A stretch of 64,000 nt of DNA from Acidobacteriaceae bacterium (GTDB lineage: Bacteria > Acidobacteriota > Terriglobia > Terriglobales > Acidobacteriaceae): contig PKUV01000164.1 in the NCBI GenBank assembly GCA_003131315.1, forward strand, positions 4,123-68,122, written 5' to 3'. Positions 51,711 to 60,563 of this stretch are shown here, in pieces. Under the pieces are notes generated by a model, which made no database searches, was not told the DNA's origin, and saw nothing but the letters and a program-made list of their open reading frames with translations. The translations under genes were made by a program, and so were the position numbers. Position 1 is the stretch's first letter. The number at the start of each line of letters is the position of its first letter.

Positions 51711-52679
51711 TCACGGCAACAGCAGCAACTTCCCCGTGGTCTTCCGTCCTTCCAGTTCGCGGTGCGCTTGCTGCACCTGCGCCAGCGGATACACGTGTTC
51801 GATCCGCAACTTGAGTTTGCCCTCGCCAATCATGCCGAAGACCGCTCCCGCACGCTGCTGCAACTCCTGCGCCGTAGCAATGTAGTTCGCCAGTGAAGGC
51901 CGCGTCAGAAAGATCGATCCCTTCTGTGTAAGCACCAGCGGATCAATCGGCGCGACGGCCCCGCTAGAACCTCCGAACAGCACCATCATGCCGCGCGGAC
52001 GCAGCAGGTTCAGACCCTTGTCGAACGTCGTCTTGCCCACCGAGTCATACACCACATCGACGCCTTTGCCGCCGGTCAGCCGTTTCGTCTCCGCCTCAAA
52101 ATCAGCCTGCGTATAAAGAATGACTTCGTCGGCTCCCGCCGCTCGCGCCAGCGCGGCTTTTTCCTCGGTAGAAACCGTCGCAATCACGCGCACTCCAATG
52201 TTGTGCGCCATCTGGACCAGCAGCAACCCAACCCCGCCGGCCGCGGCATGAATCAGCGCTGTCTCGCCTTTCTTCAGCGGATAAGTGTCATGAGCAAGGT
52301 AGTGCGCCGTCATCCCCTGTAACATGGCAGCCGCAGCCTCGCGCTCTCCCACTCCGGCCGGAATCTTCACCAGTCGGTCAGCCGCCACCGCGGCGTACTC
52401 GGCGTAGCTCCCGAGCGCCATGGTGTAGGCCACGCGATCTCCGACCGCAACCTCGCGCACGTCGGAGCCAAGCGCCGAAACCTCGCCTGCCGCTTCCTGT
52501 CCCAGCACCAACGGCAGCGGCGCCTTGTAACGCCCTTCGCGGTTATAGACGTCAATAAAGTTGACGCCCGCCGCTTGGATCTTCACCACGGCTTCGTTCG
52601 ACTTCGGCTGCGGAACCGGCAAGTCCACCAGTTCCATGACTTCCGGCCCACCCGTTTGCTTTATCTGTATAGCTTTCAT
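51711..52679 (-). CDS. NAD(P)H:quinone oxidoreductase, zeta-crystallin type
   Basis: 322-aa medium-chain dehydrogenase/reductase without catalytic zinc. Seen: MKAIQIKQTGGPEVMELVDLPVPQP start, AGVNFIDVYNREGRYKAPLPLVLGQEAAGEV, the nucleotide motif IHAAAGGVGLLLVQMAHNIG, and DVVYDSVGKTTFDKGLNLLRPRGMMVLFGGSSG. These enzymes reduce quinones with one-electron chemistry using NADPH. ATG 52679 fits the family; the frame is open to 52910, but that extra segment is unlike the family. Confidence 0.93.
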   Translation of the reverse strand: MKAIQIKQTGGPEVMELVDLPVPQPKSNEAVVKIQAAGVNFIDVYNREGRYKAPLPLVLGQEAAGEVSALGSDVREVAVGDRVAYTMALGSYAEYAAVAADRLVKIPAGVGEREAAAAMLQGMTAHYLAHDTYPLKKGETALIHAAAGGVGLLLVQMAHNIGVRVIATVSTEEKAALARAAGADEVILYTQADFEAETKRLTGGKGVDVVYDSVGKTTFDKGLNLLRPRGMMVLFGGSSGAVAPIDPLVLTQKGSIFLTRPSLANYIATAQELQQRAGAVFGMIGEGKLKLRIEHVYPLAQVQQAHRELEGRKTTGKLLLLP

Positions 52680-52966
52680 ATTTGCTTTCGATGAATCCAG
52701 AACGGTGAAAGACTCGTTGGCGGCAACCCATTCTCTGCCAAGTTCTCGGAAAAGTTCTCCGCAAAGAGCCGATGCCGCTTCAGCCCGAGCGCCCCTGCCC
52801 CGTTTGCTATCCCCCGCAAGGCTGGGGTAACATGCCCACCCGGTGCCCAAAGTAATGGAGTTTAGGTGTCTTCGGTGGAATTGACCCAACGAATTTTGCG
52901 ATAGTACCATCTAATCAGGTACGCACGGGTTGCGCGCGGAAGCGGTTGCGGTAAGTTTCTGAAAAT

Positions 52967-54922
52967 ATGAGGTTTTCTTCTCACCGGTATCTGGCCATCA
53001 TTCTCTCCGCACTATTGGCGGCGACTTTGGCGGCGACTCTCGCATGCCAGAGCGCCCAGAAACCGGCTTCTTTTGTGCCACCCGCGCAGGTCCAGGCCCC
53101 GGCCCTTATCGCGGCCAGCAGCCCGCCTGATCCGCACAAAAAGCCCGCCGCCGCTGAACCCCAATCGAAGAAGCAGGTACCGCAGGCGCTCCAGGTCGAT
53201 CCCGTAGGCGACCTGATCGCCCGCGTCGAAAAACAATACCAGTCAGGACAGGATAATTATCGCGCCGGGCACCTCGAAGCCGCGAAACAGAATTTCGACT
53301 CCGCTTTCAACCAACTGCTCGGCAGCGGATTCGATCTCCGCTCCGACGACCGCCTTGAGCGCGAACTCGATCGCATTCTCGACGGCATCAACGGCCTCGA
53401 ACTCGCGGCTTTGCAGCAGGGCGACGGCTTTGCCGAGCAAAAGTCGGAGCCGGCGCCGATCGACGAGGCCAACGAACTCAACCCGCCGGTCGACGAAAAC
53501 GTCAAGGCAAAAGCCGAAGCCGAGATCAAATCCACGCGTTCCGACCTGCCGCTGGTCATGACCGACCAGGTCGCCGGCTTCATCAACTACTTCTCCACCC
53601 GCGGACGCGGCACATTGGAACGCGCTCTGGCCCGCTCCGGCCGATACGAAGACATGATCCGGCGCACGCTGCGGGCAGAAGGCGTTCCCCAGGAACTGAT
53701 CTATCTTGCCCAAGCTGAGTCCGGTTTTCATTCGCTCGCGGTTTCCCGCGCCGGCGCTCGCGGCATGTGGCAGTTCATGGGCAGCCGCGCCCAAGGGTAC
53801 GGACTCGAGCGCAGTTGGTGGGTCGATGACCGGCAAGATCCCGAAAAAGCAACCCGTGCCGCCGCTCACCATTTGAAAGACCTCTACAACGAGTTCGGAG
53901 ACTGGTACCTGGCCATGGCCGCCTACAACTCCGGCCCCGGCACGGTCCAGAGCGCGGTCAAGCGCACCGGCTACGCCGATTTCTGGGAACTCTACCGCCG
54001 CAACGCGCTGCCGAAGGAAACCCGCAACTACGTCCCCATCATTTTGGCCGTCACCATCATGGCCAAGAATCCAGCGCAATACGGACTAGATTCGGTGGTG
54101 AAAGAAAAGCCGGTTCCCTACGACACCGTCAAGATCGACTATCCCATCGATCTCCGTCTGGCCGCCGAGTGCGTCGATGCCACCGCCGAGGACTTGCTGG
54201 ACCTGAACCCCAGCCTGCTTCGGATGACCACTCCGAAGGATCGGGGAAAAGATCGGGAATTCGAGCTGCACTTGCCCGCCGGGACAGCCGGCAAATTTCA
54301 AACGGCAGTCGCCTCGATTCCAGCCGACAAGCGCGTCTGGTGGCGCTATCACAAGGTGCAAGGTGGAGAAACGCTAGCCGCCATCGCCCGTACCTATCAC
54401 ACGACTCCGAAAGCCATCGCCGAAGCCAATGACCTGGATGACGATGCGCTAGCGCTCGAAACCCGACTGATCATCCCGATCGCTTCGGGCAAACAGAACG
54501 ATACCAGCACCTACGCGCACGCCATCACGCATTACAAAGTTCGCAAAGGCGATACGGTGGAGTCGGTCGGCGAGAATTTCGGCGTTTCCGCCAAAATGAT
54601 TCGCAGCTGGAACCACCTGAAAGGAAGCAGCCTCGCCGGAAGGAAGATCCTGTATCTCCACCTTCCCGTCACTCCGGGCACCGGCGGAACGCAGGTAGCC
54701 ACCAAGCGTTCACGCGGATCGCACCACCATGCCGGAACCCAAACCGCCTCGGCAAGCGCAGGTCTCCATCCCACGGTCAAGCGCCACAAGGTCAAGCCTG
54801 GCGAAACCCTGTATTCAATCGCCAACTCCTACAACACTACAGTTTCCGTCCTGAAGCACGACAACCGGAATATCGCAGCCCTGCGACCGGGAATGATTCT
54901 CGTCATCCGCGATGTGCGCTGA
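52967..54922 (+). CDS. mltD: MltD-like lytic transglycosylase with three LysM domains
   Basis: 651-aa lipoprotein-type murein transglycosylase. Signal ends LLAATLAATLAC, so Cys27 is likely lipidated. After a Pro/Ala-rich linker a helical region precedes the SLT domain: VPQELIYLAQAESGFHSLAVSRAGARGMWQFMGSRAQGYGL with catalytic Glu, then AAYNSGPGTVQSAV. Three LysM domains follow (HKVQGGETLAAIARTY, HYKVRKGDTVESVGENF, HKVKPGETLYSIANSY). It cleaves glycan strands in the periplasm or outer-membrane inner face. Starts 56 bp after a divergent gap. Confidence 0.93.
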   Translation: MRFSSHRYLAIILSALLAATLAATLACQSAQKPASFVPPAQVQAPALIAASSPPDPHKKPAAAEPQSKKQVPQALQVDPVGDLIARVEKQYQSGQDNYRAGHLEAAKQNFDSAFNQLLGSGFDLRSDDRLERELDRILDGINGLELAALQQGDGFAEQKSEPAPIDEANELNPPVDENVKAKAEAEIKSTRSDLPLVMTDQVAGFINYFSTRGRGTLERALARSGRYEDMIRRTLRAEGVPQELIYLAQAESGFHSLAVSRAGARGMWQFMGSRAQGYGLERSWWVDDRQDPEKATRAAAHHLKDLYNEFGDWYLAMAAYNSGPGTVQSAVKRTGYADFWELYRRNALPKETRNYVPIILAVTIMAKNPAQYGLDSVVKEKPVPYDTVKIDYPIDLRLAAECVDATAEDLLDLNPSLLRMTTPKDRGKDREFELHLPAGTAGKFQTAVASIPADKRVWWRYHKVQGGETLAAIARTYHTTPKAIAEANDLDDDALALETRLIIPIASGKQNDTSTYAHAITHYKVRKGDTVESVGENFGVSAKMIRSWNHLKGSSLAGRKILYLHLPVTPGTGGTQVATKRSRGSHHHAGTQTASASAGLHPTVKRHKVKPGETLYSIANSYNTTVSVLKHDNRNIAALRPGMILVIRDVR

Positions 54923-55280
54923 CCGTTCGCTTCGCGAACTCTGAGGCGAATCCGGCTTTATCCTTCAATTTTCCGGGCTGTTCACTCCGAAGGTATTAGC
55001 CCGTGATCCCGGGTACCCCCCCACCCCCCCCTATTTTTTGATCTATTAGAATCAATGGCTTACCCGCAAAATATTCATCGAAAAGGACTTATATGCAAAA
55101 TATTCAAGAATAAGGAGTTAGCTCCCCCAAGAGCGCTGAAAATGGCTTTGGGGCAGCTTCGAGGACCGTCTTGGGAGACGGGAACACTCATACGCTACCC
55201 CAATCAGGGAATATTGTCGCACCGGTCGGGCTGGAAGTCTGTGATGGCGGTCACGGTCTCGGAGTGATGAAAAAGGTCGG
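54923..55280. other. Non-coding stretch with C-tract and 29-bp direct repeats
   Basis: A 358-bp stretch that is less G+C-rich than its surroundings after 55030. It holds a C-rich tract (CCCCCCC-A-CCCCCCCC, near 55015-55031) followed by three degenerate direct repeats with a period of exactly 29 bp (55037-55063, 55066-55092, 55095-55121; best unit GCAAAATATTC, then AAAAGGACTTA). No gene was recognised. It marks the left edge of the restriction-modification island. Confidence 0.75.
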
Positions 55281-55474
55281 CTCAATGGGAACGGTGCGGT
55301 CGCGATTCGCCGCATCGCGGAAGCCAGTGACGGCATAGCCAAGGCGGCCAAAGCCGCTGGCATCGAGCGCGAGAGGTTGTTATCGCGCCTTATCGGTGCG
55401 TGGGGCTCTTCGACTCTCCACGCTTGTTGCTGCGACCAGGGAGGTGGGTTTGCGGCTTACGGTTGAGGCTGCGC
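55281..55474 (+). pseudogene. Frameshifted addiction-module antitoxin remnant
   Basis: In one frame (55287-55397) the sequence reads GNGAVAIRRIAEASDGIAKAAKAAGIERERLLSRLIG; after a shift of one base near 55396 it continues RGALRLSTLVAATREVGLRLTVEAA. Joined, these match the helix-turn-helix and C-terminus of HigA-like addiction module antidotes (...GISRESLYRALSGNP.LSTLLAVLRALGLRLTVE). The N-terminus and any toxin gene are missing. The 3' part is antisense to the vsr tail. Best read as a broken gene disrupted next to the restriction island. Confidence 0.65.
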
Positions 55475-55914
55475 GGCGACGGAGTAACGCTGGGCGCGAT
55501 GGCCCGGTCCGCTCGCCCTATCAAAACAGCCGCCCCTATTCGCGCCAGCGTCGATGGCTTGCGAACGGCGCATTCCTTCACCCTTACGACCGCCCATCCG
55601 CCGCGTCTAAGAGATTGGGATACGCGGCGGTCTCTGCGCTTGTTGGTCTCGATCTTGTTGCGCCAGAATTTGGTATTGGTGCGCGGTAGGTATTTGCAGC
55701 GGCAGCCGTGCCAAAAACAGCCGTCCACGAAAACGGCCACTTTGCGTCCCGGCCAAGCGAAGTCGGGTTTCCCGACGACCGGCCAGTGCTTGCGGTACCC
55801 CCTGAGGTTAGCGGCCCAGAGTATTTTGCCAAGCGGCAGTTCGGTAGTCGTGTTGCCACGCGAGTGGACCGCCGCCATGATCTTGGACCGGACATCTTTT
55901 GAGACGTGATCCAC
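55390..55914 (-). CDS. vsr: Very short patch repair endonuclease Vsr
   Basis: 174-aa Vsr-type endonuclease that nicks 5' of T in T:G mismatches created by m5C deamination. Seen: MDHVSKDVRSKIMAAVHSRGNTTTELPLG, the catalytic KPDFAWPGRKVAVFVDGCFWHGCRCKYLP, then FWRNKIETNKRRDRR and GWAVVRVKEC. The core ends near residue 120; the last ~55 residues are basic, have no family match, and from about residue 147 are read antisense to the broken antitoxin gene. It may have lost its original stop. It is 10 bp after the restriction gene, consistent with one operon with the methyltransferase. Confidence 0.9.
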   Translation of the reverse strand: MDHVSKDVRSKIMAAVHSRGNTTTELPLGKILWAANLRGYRKHWPVVGKPDFAWPGRKVAVFVDGCFWHGCRCKYLPRTNTKFWRNKIETNKRRDRRVSQSLRRGGWAVVRVKECAVRKPSTLARIGAAVLIGRADRAIAPSVTPSPRSLNRKPQTHLPGRSNKRGESKSPTHR

Positions 55915-55924
55915 GAGGTACCGC

Positions 55925-56746
55925 CTACCGCTTCGCGTAAAGCTTGAGGTCGTCGGCGCTGATTTGATCGGACGGCACGAGCCGATAGTGCTTCTCCTCC
56001 AGGAGCTTCACATCCTCGCCGTCCAGCGCCAGTTCGAACATAGCGATCACATTGTCCGACATGAACTGCGCGGAGATGGGGCGGCATGTGAGGCCGGAAA
56101 ATTTCTCGCGGCAGCACGCGAGGTCCTGCGCGGTTTGAACGACGCTTAGGCGGTCGTTCCCGCCTTTTGCTTGGACCGGAAGCGCAAACTGTTCTCCGTG
56201 TTTGTTCACGCCGACATAGATTTCGTCGATCTCGATCTGGGAGTCGCCCATCGCCTTCACCGTCGTTCTGAGATGGTTTTGGAGCGAATACGTCGTCAGC
56301 CCCAGAAAGGTATCGATCAGGCGGTTGTAGCGCACTTTGGCAAGCAACGCCTGTTCGTCGCTCAAGGCGTAGGTCGCGATGATCTCAGGCGTTGCGTCGG
56401 GAATCTTGATTGCGATCATGTTCGGATTCGGAACGATATTCGCGAGCTTCGCCAGCCTGAAACGGTACAGGGCGCGGCCCGCGAGTTCGATGACCCACTC
56501 CATGCCCTTTGGAGCTGTGGCGAGGATCTCGGGCGGCAACGCGGTCCTGAATCGAAAAGAGTAGATCGCGTCGCCCAAGTTCTTAGGCAGTACAATGTCG
56601 AGCGATCGGGCGATCTCAACGAACTCGTTGCGCGAAAACTCAAACTGCCTCTTGCCTGGCTTGTGGTGATTCTTGAATATCGTTCCAATGATGGCGGAGT
56701 AGCGATTCGGCTTCTTCGCGTTCTCCGCGGGATTCTTCTCAGCCAT
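55925..56746 (-). CDS. Putative type II restriction endonuclease
   Basis: 273-aa protein between an m5C methyltransferase and vsr. No named family was recognised. A candidate PD-(D/E)XK core is seen as DSQIEIDEIYVGVNKHGEQFALPVQAKGGNDRLSVVQTAQD, with an Asp/Glu pair near 172 and Q-A-K near 190; the form Q-x-K instead of E-x-K occurs in some restriction enzymes. ATG 56746 overlaps the methyltransferase stop by 8 bp, so the two are coupled. Assignment rests mainly on gene context. Confidence 0.7.
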   Translation of the reverse strand: MAEKNPAENAKKPNRYSAIIGTIFKNHHKPGKRQFEFSRNEFVEIARSLDIVLPKNLGDAIYSFRFRTALPPEILATAPKGMEWVIELAGRALYRFRLAKLANIVPNPNMIAIKIPDATPEIIATYALSDEQALLAKVRYNRLIDTFLGLTTYSLQNHLRTTVKAMGDSQIEIDEIYVGVNKHGEQFALPVQAKGGNDRLSVVQTAQDLACCREKFSGLTCRPISAQFMSDNVIAMFELALDGEDVKLLEEKHYRLVPSDQISADDLKLYAKR

Positions 56747-58046
56747 TCGCTTCACTCCTTTGCCCAATTCGGATGCGCTTCGGGACGACATTGGACGGTA
56801 CGCCATAGTGCGCGGCAGCGGCGGACATATCGAGCGACAGCAAATGGTCGTTGCCCTGGACGATAGGACGTTCCGACTTCTTGGGAGTGGAGAACGCTTC
56901 GCGGACCTTCGATGCGACCGCTCTTGCGAGCAGCGGCGGCACAGAGTTGCCGATTTGTCGGAAGCCGTGCCATTTGGTCACGTGAAATCGAAACCAGTCG
57001 GGGTAGGAATGCAGGCGTGCCGCCTCGCGCACCGTAATGCACCTCGCCGAATAAGGGTGTATTGGCCTTGGCGAAGTAAACGCGCCGTGATCGCTGGCGG
57101 TTCCGGCGCGAATCGTATTGCAGATGCCCTTCGGATCGAGTTTATGAAACCGGCTGACGGGTTCGGTGTCGCCGGGCCTCGTTGCGAGAAAACGCCTTTT
57201 CGACAGATCGGTATGAACCGTGCGCAGGCTGGACGTAAGTAGGCTCCCATCGAACTCGCGGGGTTCGGAGAAGTCTTCGGGATCGTCCGCGTCGCCGCGC
57301 AAGGGGGCGCTGTAGCCGGTGGATCGCTTGAACTTCGCCTTGACCCAATCCCGATGTAGCAATTCCTCGTAGTCGTCCGCTTCGGGAAGGTCCCGCAATG
57401 CGTCCCACACGGTCGGCGTAGGTCGAAGAAACAGACTGCCAGCGTGGCCGTTTTCTTTTTTCGGCGCTTCGTGGGTAGCTTCGGGATATTCCGGCAGCGG
57501 AAACCCCTTGCGCGCTCCCAAGAGGAAGAGACGCTGCCGGTTCTGCGGGACTCCGTGATGAGCGGCGTTCAGTACCCGGTAGTCTTCCAGCACTCGGTAG
57601 CCGTTCTTCCCAAATTCCCCGATTATCTCTTCGAGAAATTTCTTGTGAGCGCCGACAGTCAATCCACGGACGTTCTCGAAAACGAAGTAGGACGCTTTCA
57701 GTTCGACCACGAGACGGACGAAGTGGTACACGAGAGAATTTCGCGGGTCGTCGAAAGCTCGTTTGCCGATCATGCTGAAGCCCTGACAGGGCGCGCCGCC
57801 GAATACAACGTCCACGGCACGATCGCCGATACGGGAATGGGCGCGTATGTACTTGCCGTCTACGTCGGCGACGCTTCGACAAATAGCGGCGCAGTGGGGG
57901 AAGTTAAATTCGTGGGTCGCAGAATGGATGGGGTCGTACTCCACAGCAGCGGCCACTTCGAATCCGGCCTGCTCGAAGCCGAGACTCATCCCGCCGGCAC
58001 CGGCAAACAGATCGACACCTATCGGCCTTCTTCCGTTTGCGCTCAT
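56739..58046 (-). CDS. DNA (cytosine-5) methyltransferase
   Basis: 435-aa C5 methyltransferase of a restriction-modification system. Seen: motif I DLFAGAGGMSLGFEQAGF, motif IV FGGAPCQGFS with catalytic Cys87, motif VI YFVFENVRGL, motif VIII VPQNRQRLFLLGAR, motif IX-like ICNTIRAG and motif X RQIGNSVPPLLARAVA. The target recognition region between VIII and IX gives no readable specificity. It is the first gene of MTase-REase-vsr. The C-terminal ~50 residues (KKSERPIVQGNDHLLSLDMSAAAAHYGVPSNVVPKRIRIGQRSEANG) extend past motif X and may bind DNA. Confidence 0.94.
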   Translation of the reverse strand: MSANGRRPIGVDLFAGAGGMSLGFEQAGFEVAAAVEYDPIHSATHEFNFPHCAAICRSVADVDGKYIRAHSRIGDRAVDVVFGGAPCQGFSMIGKRAFDDPRNSLVYHFVRLVVELKASYFVFENVRGLTVGAHKKFLEEIIGEFGKNGYRVLEDYRVLNAAHHGVPQNRQRLFLLGARKGFPLPEYPEATHEAPKKENGHAGSLFLRPTPTVWDALRDLPEADDYEELLHRDWVKAKFKRSTGYSAPLRGDADDPEDFSEPREFDGSLLTSSLRTVHTDLSKRRFLATRPGDTEPVSRFHKLDPKGICNTIRAGTASDHGAFTSPRPIHPYSARCITVREAARLHSYPDWFRFHVTKWHGFRQIGNSVPPLLARAVASKVREAFSTPKKSERPIVQGNDHLLSLDMSAAAAHYGVPSNVVPKRIRIGQRSEANG

Positions 58047-58114
58047 TCAAAGAACTTCCTGACGAACATCATGGCTTCAGTTCCGATTCTATGGCGAACC
58101 GGATCGCCGATCAA

Positions 58115-58137
58115 ATGAAGCCGTGCCTTACCCAAAA
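58115..58137. repeat. Half-copy of the TGAA-loop palindrome
   Basis: TGAAGCCGTGCCTTACCCAA matches the right half of the element at 24030-24050 (TGAAGCCGTGCCCTTCCCAA) but the left arm GGCACGGC is missing. It lies between the methyltransferase start and the fabG stop and may mark a repeat cut by a recombination event. Confidence 0.6.
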
Positions 58138-58157
58138 CCAATCGGCCTGACCGCCCG

Positions 58158-58901
58158 TCACCCCATCAGCATCCCGCCATTCACGTTGAGCACATGCCCC
58201 GTGATGTAGGAAGCTTCCTCCGAAGCCAGAAAGCACACCGCGCTGGCAATGTCCTCCGGAGTGCCCACGCGCCCCAGCGGAATCTGCTTCACCGCGCTCT
58301 GCTTGAATTCTTCGCTCAGCACTGCCGTCATGCCGGTCTCGATGAAGCCCGGAGCCACCGCGTTGCACGTGATATTGCGCGACGCCACCTCCCGCGCCAT
58401 CGCCATCGTCAGCCCGATCAGCCCGGCTTTCGAAGCTGAATAATTCGCCTGTCCTGCCTGCCCCGTCTGCCCGAAAACGCTGGTGATGTTGATGATCCGT
58501 CCCCAGCGCTGCTTGAGCATCGAACCGATCACCTGCTGGATGCACAAATACGCGGAAGTCAGATTCGTGTTCAGCACCGCGTCCCAATCGGATCGCTTCA
58601 TGCGCATCACCAGTTGGTCGCGCGTGATGCCGGCGTTATTCACCAGGATGTCGATCTTGCCAAATTGTCCGAGCGCCGACTTGATCCCCGACTTTACCTG
58701 CTCTTCCTCCGCCACGTCCATGACGAAAGCCGCTGCCTTCGCTCCCGCTGCCGTGATCTGCGAGACCAGTTCCTCCAGTTTCTGCCGATTGCGCGCCGCC
58801 ACCGCGACGCTCGCGCCCTCCCGCGCCAGGGCCAGCGCGCAGGCATGACCAATACCCTGCGACGCTCCCGTAACCAGCGCGACTCGCCCCTCGAGTTTCA
58901 T
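58158..58901 (-). CDS. fabG: 3-oxoacyl-ACP reductase FabG
   Basis: 247-aa short-chain dehydrogenase that reduces 3-oxoacyl-ACP with NADPH in fatty-acid synthesis. Seen: VALVTGASQGIGHACALALA cofactor motif, DILVNNAGITRD, catalytic Ser in NITSVFGQTGQAGQANYSASKAGLIG with Tyr-x3-Lys, and VAPGFIETGMT. The residues match FabG better than generic SDRs. GGAGCACGC precedes ATG 58901. No other fab gene is adjacent. Confidence 0.93.
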   Translation of the reverse strand: MKLEGRVALVTGASQGIGHACALALAREGASVAVAARNRQKLEELVSQITAAGAKAAAFVMDVAEEEQVKSGIKSALGQFGKIDILVNNAGITRDQLVMRMKRSDWDAVLNTNLTSAYLCIQQVIGSMLKQRWGRIINITSVFGQTGQAGQANYSASKAGLIGLTMAMAREVASRNITCNAVAPGFIETGMTAVLSEEFKQSAVKQIPLGRVGTPEDIASAVCFLASEEASYITGHVLNVNGGMLMG

Positions 58902-59045
58902 GCGTGCTCCTTAGGAAACGAACTTGGGAACTGAAGTTAGGAATGGAGGATTATAAACGTCGCTGAAGCCCGCCGGTGGGCAAAGGTCTCCCCTGTTTTC
59001 TTTGTACGCGCGGGTCCGACCCACTACACTTGAACAGATAGAGCC

Positions 59046-60374
59046 ATGAGGAAGAGCCTGCCGTTGATGCTTCGCCACGCTATGTATAACCTGCGTGGCG
59101 GCTTTTTAATTCGCCCGCTCACCATCGCGCTGACGCTGGGTTGCGCGGGCGCATTCCTGTCGTGGTTGGAAGAGGAGTTTCCGGCCGCCAGCGCCTGGGT
59201 GCCCACCGCACTATTCCCCTCGCACGCCGACCCGCAAGTTGCCCAGGTCATTCTGGCGGGCATCGCCGCCTCCATGATGACGGTGGTGTCCATCGTGTTC
59301 GCCATCCTGTTGATGACCCTCACCCTGGCATCGATGCAGTTCTCCCCGCGCATCATCGTCAGCTTTTCCAGGGACCGCGTCACGCAATGGACGCTCGGTA
59401 TCTTCCTCGGCACTTTCTCGTACTGCATGGCGGCGCTTCCGGCGGCGCGCTCGCTCCCTCACCCCTTCGCGCCAGTGGCCACCGTCCTGGGCGCGATGGT
59501 GCTGGCGCTGGCCTGCGTCGGTTTGCTGCTCTTTTTCATTCACCACATCTCGCAGGCCATCAGTGTCAATCACATCGTCGACAGAATCGCGGAAGAGACG
59601 GAAGCCATGATCGATGAGATTATGCCCTGGCCGCACCGGCTGAACTACCTGAAGGATGCTGAACCGCTCCGACCCAACCCGAGCGAGGTGGCCGTCTTGA
59701 GCCATGATTCCGGCTACATCCGCTTCGTCGATACGCGACGCCTGGTCGCCCTCGCGAAGCACTATCACGTCACTATCCGCGTTCTGCGCCGGGTCGGCCA
59801 CTTTGTTCCGGCGGGAATCCCGCTGATGATGGCCTCAAAGGGGAACCGTCTGTCCCCCGAAGGAACCGCCGAGCTGCTTGCCGCGTTCGACTTCGGCCCG
59901 ACCAGAACGTTGCAGCAGGACGTGGAGTTTGGCGTGCTGCAGATTGTCGATGTTGCGTTGAAGGCGATCTCGCCCGCCGTCAACGACCCCACCACCGCCA
60001 TCAACTGCGTCGATCAGTTGAGCCGTATTCTGATCCGCTTCGCGTCCCGAGAGCCGCCGGAGGAGTTGCTCTACGATCCGCCGGGCATCGTTCGCGCCAG
60101 CATTGGATGGATCCACTTCGAGCGCCTGCTGGACGCAGCCTTGGAGCAGATCCGCATGTATTCGAAGACGGACGTGGCCGTCAGCTTGCGGTTGCTGCGA
60201 GCCCTCGGTGACATCGCCGCCTCGACGCCCGATCCGGAGTTCCGCCGGATACTCGTCGAGCACGGAATGCGGACAGTGGCAGGCTGCGCCGAAAAGCTCG
60301 GCGAAGAGGAGCTGAGAGAGTTGCGCGCTCGCCAGGCCGCGCTGGAGAGCTTCACCGCGATCTCGCAGCCGTAG
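59046..60374 (+). CDS. DUF2254 membrane protein
   Basis: 442-aa inner-membrane protein. Seen: about four N-terminal membrane segments (PLTIALTLGCAGAFLSWL, ILAGIAASMMTVVSIVFAILLMTLTLA, LGIFLGTFSYCMAA, VLGAMVLALACVGLLLFFIHHISQAI) and the DUF2254 signatures LASMQFSPRII and DVALKAISPAVNDPTTAINCVDQLS, followed by a soluble C-terminus. No function is established for the family. 145 bp separates its start from the divergent fabG gene. Confidence 0.87.
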   Translation: MRKSLPLMLRHAMYNLRGGFLIRPLTIALTLGCAGAFLSWLEEEFPAASAWVPTALFPSHADPQVAQVILAGIAASMMTVVSIVFAILLMTLTLASMQFSPRIIVSFSRDRVTQWTLGIFLGTFSYCMAALPAARSLPHPFAPVATVLGAMVLALACVGLLLFFIHHISQAISVNHIVDRIAEETEAMIDEIMPWPHRLNYLKDAEPLRPNPSEVAVLSHDSGYIRFVDTRRLVALAKHYHVTIRVLRRVGHFVPAGIPLMMASKGNRLSPEGTAELLAAFDFGPTRTLQQDVEFGVLQIVDVALKAISPAVNDPTTAINCVDQLSRILIRFASREPPEELLYDPPGIVRASIGWIHFERLLDAALEQIRMYSKTDVAVSLRLLRALGDIAASTPDPEFRRILVEHGMRTVAGCAEKLGEEELRELRARQAALESFTAISQP

Positions 60375-60563
60375 CTTGGAACAGCGGGTGGGGGGTGATG
60401 CGGCTACCAGATTCGAACCGGCAGACAGCTTTCCTCATGCCATCGGATCTTGCAGCGCCGCAATACCGCCGGGCTCAAGCGCCGGATACGGAAAACGGCA
60501 CGCTCGGTGGTGTCTGAGGCAGGCCGGGCGCAATCCCAGCTTTGATGAATTCAGCTTACGCGC
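60375..60563. other. Non-coding stretch after the DUF2254 gene
   Basis: 189 bp between the DUF2254 gene and the antiporter remnant. No credible gene is present. GATTCGAACC at 60410 looks like the T-arm of a tRNA read from the other strand, but no matching acceptor, D or anticodon arm can be assembled. The stretch may be the decayed rest of the antiporter gene. Confidence 0.5.

Noticed and set aside
55037-55121. A CRISPR array, from three repeats of 29-bp period
   Set aside because: The units are adjacent with 2-nt joins, so no spacers exist, and no cas gene is present.
60400-60470. A tRNA-like T-arm (GATTCGAACC, read from the minus strand)
   Set aside because: No acceptor stem closes at the right distance: the best partner leaves only about 40 nt before the T-arm instead of 48, and no D or anticodon arm folds.
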